Origin: Rhizobacter sp.
GTDB lineage: Bacteria; Pseudomonadota; Gammaproteobacteria; Burkholderiales; Burkholderiaceae_C
DNA: 5,094 nt
Direction: 5' to 3'
NCBI GenBank assembly: GCA_025351675.1
Contig: JANXVK010000043.1
Coordinates: 1-5,094, forward strand
The notes below the pieces were generated by a model. That model had not been told where the DNA came from. It worked only from the letters and a program-made list of their open reading frames with translations, and made no database searches. The translations under genes were made by a program, and so were the position numbers. Of the stretch, positions 1 to 5,094 are shown piece by piece; the first letter of the stretch is position 1; each line of letters starts with the position of its first letter.

Positions 1-1164
1 GTGCCCGTGGTGCCGCGCGCCGTGATGCTGGCCGAGCTGATGCGGCTCAAGCAGGGCATTGCGATAGCCGGCACTCACGGCAAGACGACGACCACCAGCC
101 TCGTCACCAGCGTGCTCGCCGAGGCCGGCATCGACCCGACCTTCGTGATCGGCGGGCGGCTCAACGCGGCTGGCGCGAACTCGCGGCTCGGCTCGGGCGA
201 CTACATCGTCGTCGAGGCGGATGAATCCGACGCGTCGTTCCTGAACCTGCTGCCGGTGATGGCCGTCGTCACGAACATCGACGCCGACCACATGGACACC
301 TACGGCCACGACTTCGCGAAGCTGAAGTCGGCCTTCGTCGAGTTCATCCACCGCATGCCGTTCTACGGCGCGGCGATCCTGTGCAGCGACGACGCCGGCG
401 TGCGCTCGATCATGCCGATGATCTCGCGCCCGGTCGTGACCTACGGCTTTGGCGAAGACGCGATGGTGCGCGCGGTCGACGTGGTGGCCGATGCCGGAAC
501 GATGCAGTTCACGGTGCAGCGCCGCAACGGTGTGCGCATGCCCGACCTGCGCGTCAGCTTGAACCTGCCTGGCGACCACAACGTGCTGAACGCACTGGCG
601 GCGATCGCGGTCGCGACCGAGCTCGAACTGCCCGATGCGCCGGTCGTCAAAGGCCTGGCCGAGTTCAACGGCGTGGGCCGGCGCTTCCAGCGCTACGGTG
701 AGCAGCCCGTGGTTGCAGGTCAAAGCGATGGCGGCATGTTCACGCTGATCGACGACTACGGCCACCACCCGGTCGAGATGGCCGCGACGCTCGCGGCCGC
801 GCGCGGTGCGTTCCCCGGCCGGCGCCTCGTGCTCGCGTTCCAGCCGCACCGCTACACCCGCACGCGCGACTGCTTCGAGGATTTCGTCAAGGTCATCGGC
901 GCTGCCGATCTGGTGCTTCTCGCCGAGGTGTATGCGGCCGGCGAAGCGCCGATCGTCGCGGCCGATGGCCGTTCGCTGGTGCGCGCGCTGCGCATCGCCG
1001 GCAAGGTCGATCCGGTGTTCGTCGACGAGATCGGCGACTTGGCGCAAACGATCATCGACCAAGTGCGCGCTGGCGACGTCGTGATCTCGATGGGCGCGGG
1101 CTCGATCGGCAACGTGCCGGCGCGGGTGGTGGAGATGTTGAGTGCAAGGGGGGCTGCGGCATGA
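1..1164 (+). CDS. murC: UDP-N-acetylmuramate--L-alanine ligase MurC, 5'-truncated by the window edge
   Basis: MurC is the cytoplasmic ATP-dependent ligase that joins L-alanine to UDP-MurNAc, the first step of the peptidoglycan stem peptide. In the 387 visible residues, the Mur ligase P-loop GTHGKTTT is at 24-31, EADESDASF at 72-80, [11 protein letters not shown] at 92-102 (metal and carbamate-lysine region of the central domain), [12 protein letters not shown] at 190-201, GVGRRF at 224-229, [10 protein letters not shown] at 251-260 and [11 protein letters not shown] at 280-290. The last three mark the start of the C-terminal domain and its substrate contacts. In E. coli MurC (491 aa) the P-loop lies near residue 125-130, so about 100 residues, mainly the UDP-binding N-terminal domain, lie left of the window. 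The GTG at base 1 is therefore an internal valine codon, not the start. The stop codon overlaps the ddl start as ATGA. No missing key motif or frameshift is visible. Confidence 0.97.
   Translation: MPVVPRAVMLAELMRLKQGIAIAGTHGKTTTTSLVTSVLAEAGIDPTFVIGGRLNAAGANSRLGSGDYIVVEADESDASFLNLLPVMAVVTNIDADHMDTYGHDFAKLKSAFVEFIHRMPFYGAAILCSDDAGVRSIMPMISRPVVTYGFGEDAMVRAVDVVADAGTMQFTVQRRNGVRMPDLRVSLNLPGDHNVLNALAAIAVATELELPDAPVVKGLAEFNGVGRRFQRYGEQPVVAGQSDGGMFTLIDDYGHHPVEMAATLAAARGAFPGRRLVLAFQPHRYTRTRDCFEDFVKVIGAADLVLLAEVYAAGEAPIVAADGRSLVRALRIAGKVDPVFVDEIGDLAQTIIDQVRAGDVVISMGAGSIGNVPARVVEMLSARGAAA
1146..1153 (+). promoter_or_regulatory. Ribosome binding site of ddl
   Basis: AAGGGGGG lies inside the last codons of murC, with 7 bases between it and the ATG at 1161. 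It supports that start. Together with the ATGA stop/start overlap, it suggests that ddl is translated both by direct initiation and by coupling to murC. Confidence 0.65.
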
Positions 1165-2120
1165 GCATCGATGTGAAGGCCCTCGGCAAGGTCGCGGTGC
1201 TGCTCGGCGGCAGTTCGGCCGAACGCGAGATCTCGCTGATGTCGGGCAACGGCGTGCTGGCCGCGCTGCGCTCGCAAGGTGTCGATGCGCACCCGTTCGA
1301 TCCGTCCGAGCGCGAGCTGGTCGAGCTGAAACGTGAAGGCTTCTCCCGCTGCTTTGTCGCGCTGCACGGCCGCCACGGCGAGGACGGCTCGCTGCAGGGT
1401 GCGCTCGAACTGCTCGGCATCCGGTACACCGGCTCCGGCGTGATGGCTTCGGCGATCGCGATGGACAAGGTGATGACCAAGCGCGTCTGGATCGCCGAGG
1501 GCTTGCCGACGCCGCGCTACGTGTGGCTGGCCCCGGAGAACCGCGGTCGCGAGCGCGTGCGCGCCGTGCCCGACGAGATCGGCCTGCCGCTGATCGTCAA
1601 GCCGCCGCGCGAAGGCTCGTCGATCGGCATCACGAAAGTCGCCGGCTACTCAGACATGCAAGGCGCCGTCGAACTCGCCGCCAGGTACGACGCCGACGTG
1701 CTCTGCGAAGAGTTCATCGAGGGCGAGGAAGTGACCTGCCCGGTGCTCGGCACCGGCGAAGCGGCGCGTGCGCTGCCGGTCGTCAAGATCGTCGCGCCCG
1801 AAGGCGCCTACGACTACCAGAACAAGTACTTCACCGACGTGGTCGACTACCGCGTGCCGAGCGGTTTGCCGCCAGCCGAGGAGCAAGAGATCCAGCGCAT
1901 CGTCGTGCAGGCGTATCGCACGCTGGGCTGCCGCGGCTGGGGCCGCGCCGACCTGATGATCCGCGCGAGCGACCGCAAGCCCTTCCTGCTCGAGATGAAC
2001 ACCTCGCCGGGCATGACCTCGCACTCGCTGGTGCCGAAGTCGGCCGCGGCGGCGGGCATGAGCTACGAGGCCTTGTGCGTACAGATCCTTTCCACCGCCG
2101 CTTTGGACGCGAGCCGCTGA
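1161..2120 (+). CDS. ddl: D-alanine--D-alanine ligase (DdlB type)
   Basis: This 319-residue ATP-grasp enzyme condenses two D-alanines in the cytoplasm to make the terminal dipeptide of the peptidoglycan precursor. It is close to the usual length (E. coli DdlB 306 aa) and aligns with it along the whole chain. The N-terminal motif [13 protein letters not shown] is at 14-26, with E21 matching catalytic E15 of E. coli. [10 protein letters not shown] is at 67-76, and [15 protein letters not shown] at 89-103. The ATP-grasp loop REGSSIG is at 150-156, with S153 matching S150. In the omega loop, Y223 matches Y216, the tyrosine typical of D-Ala-D-Ala rather than D-lactate ligases. Metal ligands are D264, E278 and N280, in GRADLM and [14 protein letters not shown]. 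The start at 1161 is fixed by the Shine-Dalgarno sequence and the 4-base overlap with murC. Its position between murC and ftsQ matches the dcw copy (ddlB); I leave the symbol as ddl because a second copy elsewhere cannot be judged from here. Confidence 0.97.
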   Translation: MSIDVKALGKVAVLLGGSSAEREISLMSGNGVLAALRSQGVDAHPFDPSERELVELKREGFSRCFVALHGRHGEDGSLQGALELLGIRYTGSGVMASAIAMDKVMTKRVWIAEGLPTPRYVWLAPENRGRERVRAVPDEIGLPLIVKPPREGSSIGITKVAGYSDMQGAVELAARYDADVLCEEFIEGEEVTCPVLGTGEAARALPVVKIVAPEGAYDYQNKYFTDVVDYRVPSGLPPAEEQEIQRIVVQAYRTLGCRGWGRADLMIRASDRKPFLLEMNTSPGMTSHSLVPKSAAAAGMSYEALCVQILSTAALDASR

Positions 2121-2127
2121 CAAACCC

Positions 2128-2931
2128 ATGGCCCGCCTCGCCGCCCCCACCCCGATCCCGGCCGACATCCGGCTGATGAACGTGACCGCCGCCGTGCTGG
2201 CTGCGATCGGCGTGTGCGCGCTCGTGGTGGTCGCGGTGCTGTGGGCCGCGCACCGGCCGGTGTTTGCGGTTCGTGCGATCAAGGTCGACGGCGACCTCGC
2301 GCACAACAGCGCGCTGACGATCCGCGCCAACGCCGCGCCGAAGCTCGCCGGCAACTTCTTCACAATGGACCTCGCCGCGGGCCGCCGCGCCTTCGAGTCG
2401 GTGCCATGGGTGCGGAAGGCGATCGTCAAGCGCGTCTGGCCGAACCGGCTCGCGGTGCAACTCGAAGAGCACAAGCCGGCGGCGCTGTGGTCGAGCTCGG
2501 CGAACGCCGACGACGCCTCCGACAAGATGGTCAACACCTTCGGCGAAGTGTTCGAGGCCAACGTCGGGGATGTCGAGGACGACGCGCTGCCGACCCTGCG
2601 CGGCCCCGAGGGCAGCTCGGCGCAGATGCTGAAAATGATCGCCCGCCTGCGGCCCGAGTTCGCCGCGATGGACGCGCGCATCGACGCGCTCGAACTCTCG
2701 GGCCGCGGCTCGTGGCGCGCCGAGCTCGACACCGGCGCGGAGGTCGAACTCGGTCGTGGCAGCGAAGACGAGGTGATCGCGCGCACGCGCACGTTCATCG
2801 CCACCTTGCCCGAAGTGCGCATGCGCTACGCACAGCACCCGTTGTTGTCCGCCGATCTGCGTCACAACGATGGCTACGCGGTGCGCCTGAAGGGCGTCTC
2901 GACCGCTGTCGAAGTCGCCAAGAAAAAATAG
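2128..2931 (+). CDS. ftsQ: Cell division protein FtsQ
   Basis: FtsQ is a bitopic inner-membrane protein that forms the FtsQBL complex and connects the cytoplasmic Z ring with the septal synthase FtsWI. The 267 residues show the expected plan. A short cytoplasmic tail (1-18) ends in ADIRLMN. One hydrophobic membrane helix spans about 19-41. A periplasmic POTRA domain covers about 46-115, starting FAVRAIKVDG and containing VPWVRKAIVKRVWPNRLAV (92-110), which is the family's most recognisable stretch, followed by EEHKPAALW. The beta domain then contains NTFGEVF (136-142), LPTLRGPEGSS and DLRHNDGYAVRL (243-254). An acidic stretch lies near 146-152. The tail ends in three lysines. The ATG at 2128 is 7 bases after the ddl stop and has no clear Shine-Dalgarno sequence. 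An ATG at 2176 (residue 17) is an alternative but would leave almost no cytoplasmic tail, so I keep 2128. Confidence 0.95.
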   Translation: MARLAAPTPIPADIRLMNVTAAVLAAIGVCALVVVAVLWAAHRPVFAVRAIKVDGDLAHNSALTIRANAAPKLAGNFFTMDLAAGRRAFESVPWVRKAIVKRVWPNRLAVQLEEHKPAALWSSSANADDASDKMVNTFGEVFEANVGDVEDDALPTLRGPEGSSAQMLKMIARLRPEFAAMDARIDALELSGRGSWRAELDTGAEVELGRGSEDEVIARTRTFIATLPEVRMRYAQHPLLSADLRHNDGYAVRLKGVSTAVEVAKKK

Positions 2932-2937
2932 AGAGGG
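2931..2937 (+). promoter_or_regulatory. Ribosome binding site of ftsA
   Basis: GAGAGGG begins on the last base of the ftsQ stop codon and sits 9 bases before the ATG at 2947. It supports that start and shows that ftsA has its own initiation signal within the 15-base ftsQ-ftsA gap. Confidence 0.65.
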
Positions 2938-2946
2938 AAAACGCAC

Positions 2947-4176
2947 ATGGCCAAGGAATACAAGGATCTCGTTGTCGGCCTCGACATCGGCACCGCCAAG
3001 ATCATGGTGGTCGTCGCCGAGGTGATGCCCGACGGCGAGCTGCGCATCGCGGGCCTCGGCAGCGCGCCGACGCACGGCCTGAAGCGTGGCGTCGTCGTCA
3101 ATATCGACGCGACCGTGCAATCGATCCAGGCGGCGCTGAAAGAGGCCGAGATGATGGCGGACTGCAAGATCACGCGCGTCTACACCGGCATCACCGGCAG
3201 CCACATCCGCGGCCAGAACTCGACCGGCATGGTGATCGTGCGCGACAAGGAAGTGACGCCGGTCGACGTGGCGCGCGTGGTCGAGACCGCGAAGGCGATC
3301 AACATCCCGAACGACCAGCGGCTGCTGCTGGTCGAGCCGCAAGAGTTCGTGATCGACGGCCACGAGGTCAAGGAGCCGATCGGCATGAGCGGCGGCCGCC
3401 TGGAGGTGAAGGTGCACATCGTCACCGGCGCACAGAGCGCGGCCGAGAACATCGTCAAGTGCGTGCGGCGCTGCGGGCTGGAAGTGGATCAACTCGTGCT
3501 GAACCCGAGTGCGTCGAGCCACGCGGTCCTGACCGACGACGAGAAGGACCTCGGCGTGGCGCTCGTCGACATCGGCGCCGGCACCACCGATGTCGCGATC
3601 TTCACCGACGGCGCGATCCGCCACACCGCGGTGATCCCGATCGCCGGCGACCTGATCACCAGCGACATCGCGATGGCGCTGCGCACGCCGACGAAAGACG
3701 CGGAAGAGATCAAGGTCGAGTATGGCGTCGCCAAGCAACTGCTGGCCGACCCGAGCGAGCAGCTCGAAGTGCCGGGGCTCGGTGATCGCGCGCCGCGCAT
3801 GTTGTCGCGCCAGGCCCTGGCCGGTGTGATCGAGCCGCGCATCGAGGAGATCTATTCGCTCGTGCACCAGGTGATCCGCGAGAGCGGCTACGAGGAGTTG
3901 CTTTCGAGCGGCATCGTGATCACCGGTGGCGCGGCGGTGATGCCGGGCATGGTCGAGCTCGGTGAAGACATCTTCCTCAAGCCGGTTCGCAAGGGCGTGC
4001 CGACCTACCGCGGTGCGCTCCACGACATGGTGGGCAACCCGCGCTCGGCGACGGTGATGGGCTTGCTCGAAGAAGCGCGCATCGGGCGCTCGCGCGGCAT
4101 GCGGGCGGCGCAGCAGGCGGGGTCGGTCAAGACCCTGTTCGGCCGCGCCAAAGACTGGTTCCTGGGCAATTTCTAA
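2947..4176 (+). CDS. ftsA: Cell division protein FtsA
   Basis: FtsA is an actin-fold ATPase that binds the FtsZ C-terminal peptide, anchors the Z ring to the inner membrane and recruits later division proteins. The 409 residues are close to E. coli FtsA (420). The phosphate 1 motif [15 protein letters not shown] is at 9-23. The SHS2/1C domain covers about 85-165 and includes [16 protein letters not shown]. The phosphate 2 motif [15 protein letters not shown] is at 205-219, followed by [13 protein letters not shown] (230-242), which is typical of FtsA rather than MreB. The adenosine motif [14 protein letters not shown] is at 322-335. The C-terminal 16 residues, from VKTLFGR to the end, form a basic and aromatic amphipathic helix, the expected membrane-targeting sequence. 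The start follows a GAGAGGG ribosome binding site. All nucleotide-binding motifs are intact. The gene is followed by an unusually long gap before ftsZ compared with the other junctions here. Confidence 0.97.
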   Translation: MAKEYKDLVVGLDIGTAKIMVVVAEVMPDGELRIAGLGSAPTHGLKRGVVVNIDATVQSIQAALKEAEMMADCKITRVYTGITGSHIRGQNSTGMVIVRDKEVTPVDVARVVETAKAINIPNDQRLLLVEPQEFVIDGHEVKEPIGMSGGRLEVKVHIVTGAQSAAENIVKCVRRCGLEVDQLVLNPSASSHAVLTDDEKDLGVALVDIGAGTTDVAIFTDGAIRHTAVIPIAGDLITSDIAMALRTPTKDAEEIKVEYGVAKQLLADPSEQLEVPGLGDRAPRMLSRQALAGVIEPRIEEIYSLVHQVIRESGYEELLSSGIVITGGAAVMPGMVELGEDIFLKPVRKGVPTYRGALHDMVGNPRSATVMGLLEEARIGRSRGMRAAQQAGSVKTLFGRAKDWFLGNF

Positions 4177-4191
4177 AGAGGCGGAACGACG

Positions 4192-4311
4192 ATGAAGCAC
4201 ACCCATTCATTGCTGCACGTTCAATCCGCCCACGGGCTGGCGCCACCCCGCGCCAGACCGGCGCGACGACGAAAACGAAGTACGACGTTGGTAAAAAAGA
4301 TCGATCTCTGA
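4192..4311 (+). CDS. Possible 39-residue small ORF in the ftsZ leader
   Basis: An ATG at 4192 opens a 39-codon frame ending in TGA at 4309-4311. AAAGAGG (4175-4181), overlapping the ftsA stop codon, lies 10 bases upstream and could serve as a Shine-Dalgarno sequence. The peptide starts [15 protein letters not shown] and is strongly basic in the second half (PARRRKRS, then LVKKIDL). It has no membrane segment or domain that I recognise. Against it being a normal gene, about 24 of 39 third positions are G or C, well below the neighbouring genes, and it uses AGA, CGA, TCA, GTA and AAA codons that are uncommon there. It could be a leader peptide whose translation affects ftsZ expression, or simply a chance frame. 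I lean slightly towards chance, because such a short frame is easily found and conservation cannot be tested here. Confidence 0.25.
   Translation: MKHTHSLLHVQSAHGLAPPRARPARRRKRSTTLVKKIDL
4237..4265 (+). repeat. Two overlapping inverted repeats (mutually exclusive hairpins)
   Basis: Hairpin A pairs CTGGCGC (4237-4243) with GCGCCAG (4250-4256), a perfect 7-bp stem with a 6-base loop, CACCCC. Hairpin B pairs CGCGCC (4249-4254) with GGCGCG (4260-4265), a 6-bp stem with a 5-base loop. Both need bases 4250-4254, so only one can form at a time in the RNA. No T run follows either stem, so neither is an intrinsic terminator. They lie inside the possible small ORF, which would let a ribosome disturb them. 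GC-rich DNA produces such stems often by chance, so the functional reading is weak. Confidence 0.35.
4298..4307. repeat. 10-bp perfect palindrome upstream of ftsZ
   Basis: AGATCGATCT is identical to its own reverse complement and is centred about 47 bases before the ftsZ ATG. It contains two GATC tetramers sharing a central axis. A symmetric site in an otherwise A-rich leader could bind a dimeric protein, but no known operator is recognised. Confidence 0.3.
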
Positions 4312-4318
4312 ATACACG

Positions 4319-4330
4319 GCAACTGCAACT
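4319..4330 (+). repeat. Tandem hexamer GCAACT x2 in the ftsZ leader
   Basis: GCAACT occurs twice back to back, 20 bases before the ftsZ start and just upstream of the Shine-Dalgarno region. It is a very short repeat and may have no function. Confidence 0.3.
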
Positions 4331-4338
4331 GAAAGACT

Positions 4339-4342
4339 GGAG
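4339..4342 (+). promoter_or_regulatory. Ribosome binding site of ftsZ
   Basis: GGAG is followed by 7 bases of A-rich, probably unpaired sequence (CAAACAA) before the ATG at 4350. This spacing and context indicate efficient initiation and favour this start over the in-frame ATG codons at residues 5 and 11. Confidence 0.7.
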
Positions 4343-4349
4343 CAAACAA

Positions 4350-5094
4350 ATGGCAATCGAAATGATCGAAGAATTCAGCATGGGCACGCAGATCAAGGTG
4401 ATCGGCGTCGGCGGCGGCGGCGGCAACGCGGTCGAGCACATGATCACGCAAGGCGTGCAAGGCGTGCAATTCGTCTGCGCCAACACCGACGCGCAGGCGC
4501 TCAACCGCTCGGCTGCGCACGACCTGATCCAGCTCGGCACCACCGGCCTCGGCGCCGGTGCGAAGCCCGAGTGCGGCAAGGCCGCGGCCGAAGAAGCGGT
4601 CGACCGCATCCGCCAGGCGATCGAAGGCTCGCACATGCTGTTCATCACCGCCGGCATGGGCGGCGGCACCGGCACCGGCGCCGCGCCGGTGATCGCGCGC
4701 GTCGCCAAGGAAATGGGCATCCTGACCGTCGGCGTCGTGACCAAGCCGTTCGAGTTTGAGGGCAACCGCCGCATGAAGGCGGCCGACGCCGGCTTGGCCG
4801 AACTCGAAGCCAACGTCGACTCGCTGATCGTGATCCTGAACGACAAGCTGCTCGACGTGCTCGGCGACGACATCACGCAGGACCAGGCCTTCGCGCACGC
4901 CAACGACGTGCTGAAGAACGCGGTCGGCGGCATCAGCGACATCATCCACATGCCGGGCCTGGTCAACGTCGACTTCGAAGACGTGAAGACCGTGATGAGC
5001 GAGCCCGGCAAGGCGATGATGGGCACGGCGCAAGCGAGCGGCCCCGACCGCGCGACCAAGGCGGCCGACGCGGCGGTGGCCTGCCCGCTGCTCG
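4350..5094 (+). CDS. ftsZ: Cell division protein FtsZ, 3'-truncated by the window edge
   Basis: FtsZ is the tubulin-like GTPase that polymerises at midcell into the Z ring and organises the division machinery. The frame stays open to the window end, giving 248 residues. GTP-binding elements appear in order: [11 protein letters not shown] (18-28), NTDAQAL (45-51), GLGAGAKPE (66-74), the tubulin signature GGGTGTG (104-110), [10 protein letters not shown] (129-138) and ILNDKLL (162-168). The synergy loop NVDFEDV (206-212) carries D208 and D211, which complete the active site of the neighbouring subunit. Then follows [19 protein letters not shown]. Compared with family members of about 380-410 residues, the missing part is the rest of the C-terminal domain, the flexible linker and the conserved end peptide that binds FtsA. 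The region between residues 52 and 66 is a few residues shorter than in E. coli, which I take as lineage variation. The start is set by the GGAG ribosome binding site. No active-site residue is missing. Confidence 0.97.
   Translation, partial: MAIEMIEEFSMGTQIKVIGVGGGGGNAVEHMITQGVQGVQFVCANTDAQALNRSAAHDLIQLGTTGLGAGAKPECGKAAAEEAVDRIRQAIEGSHMLFITAGMGGGTGTGAAPVIARVAKEMGILTVGVVTKPFEFEGNRRMKAADAGLAELEANVDSLIVILNDKLLDVLGDDITQDQAFAHANDVLKNAVGGISDIIHMPGLVNVDFEDVKTVMSEPGKAMMGTAQASGPDRATKAADAAVACPLL

Larger units (their letters stand above)
4177..4349 (+). promoter_or_regulatory. ftsA-ftsZ intergenic region / ftsZ leader
   Basis: This 173-base gap is the only substantial non-coding stretch in the window. 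Its first part is GC-rich and contains two overlapping inverted repeats. Its second half (about 4270-4349) is clearly more A-rich than the surrounding genes, ending in the unstructured-looking GAGCAAACAA before the ftsZ start. It is a reasonable place for an extra ftsZ promoter or for control at the mRNA level, since FtsZ is needed in larger amounts than FtsA or FtsQ and many bacteria have ftsZ-proximal promoters. I could not find a convincing -35/-10 pair: TTGGTA at 4288-4293 resembles a -35 box, but the sequence about 17 bases further on (AATACA) is a poor -10. No GC stem followed by a T run is present, so there is no intrinsic terminator. The regulatory role is inference. Confidence 0.4.

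Noticed and set aside
1..3. GTG at the first base as the start of murC
   Set aside because: About 100 residues of the UDP-binding N-terminal domain would be missing, and the codon aligns with an internal residue just before the conserved PRAxMLAEL stretch. It is an edge truncation.
2214..3785. A 523-codon plus-strand frame overlapping ftsQ and ftsA out of frame
   Set aside because: The translation is an Arg/Ala/Gly-rich shadow of two intact, motif-bearing genes and has no independent start signal.
1831..4206. A 791-codon open frame on the minus strand across the end of ddl, ftsQ and ftsA
   Set aside because: Its translation is low-complexity, rich in His, Asp, Arg and Ala, with no recognisable domain. 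It is the product of G/C-biased third positions in well-identified genes on the other strand.
4237..4275. Intrinsic terminator between ftsA and ftsZ
   Set aside because: GC-rich stems are present but are followed by ACGACGAAAACG, not a T run, and ftsZ lies downstream in the same direction.
4288..4316. A sigma-70 promoter with TTGGTA as -35 and AATACA as -10
   Set aside because: The -35 match is fair, but the -10 hexamer has almost no agreement with TATAAT, so I do not list it as a promoter.
4127..5059. Minus-strand open frames of 310 and 270 codons antisense to ftsZ
   Set aside because: They lie opposite a clear ftsZ reading frame with all GTPase motifs. Their translations show only biased composition (Ala/Ser/Pro or His/Asp/Arg rich).

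Overview
The window is a segment of the bacterial dcw (division and cell wall) cluster. It reads left to right on the + strand as murC (5'-truncated), ddl, ftsQ, ftsA and ftsZ (3'-truncated). All five products are recognisable from motifs. The DNA is strongly GC-rich with G/C-biased third codon positions. The protein details, such as the FtsZ segment SEPGKAMMG and the FtsQ N-terminus ending in xDIRLMN before the membrane helix, together with the gene order, suggest a betaproteobacterium of the order Burkholderiales, perhaps the Rubrivivax/Leptothrix/Methylibium or Comamonadaceae side. That placement is an inference from remembered family sequences, not a computed one.

Layout: bases 1-1164 are the C-terminal four-fifths of MurC. 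They overlap ddl (1161-2120) by four bases (ATGA). FtsQ (2128-2931) follows after 7 bases, and ftsA (2947-4176) after 15 bases. The ftsA-ftsZ junction is the exception: 173 bases (4177-4349) separate them. This gap holds a possible 39-codon reading frame with its own Shine-Dalgarno-like sequence, two overlapping GC-rich inverted repeats, a 10-bp palindrome and a tandem hexamer. FtsZ starts at 4350 and runs off the right edge after 248 codons.

The genes work together as follows. MurC adds L-Ala to UDP-MurNAc, and Ddl makes the D-Ala-D-Ala dipeptide that is later added to the same cytoplasmic precursor. FtsZ polymerises into the Z ring, FtsA ties it to the membrane, and FtsQ (with FtsB and FtsL) links the ring to septal peptidoglycan synthesis. 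The tight spacing of the first four genes implies one transcript with translational coupling. The ftsZ leader is the only place in the window where separate control of a gene looks likely.

I see no mobile element, tRNA, rRNA, CRISPR array or convincing intrinsic terminator. The region is ordinary core genome. The only stretch worth a second look is the ftsA-ftsZ gap, and the signals there are modest.
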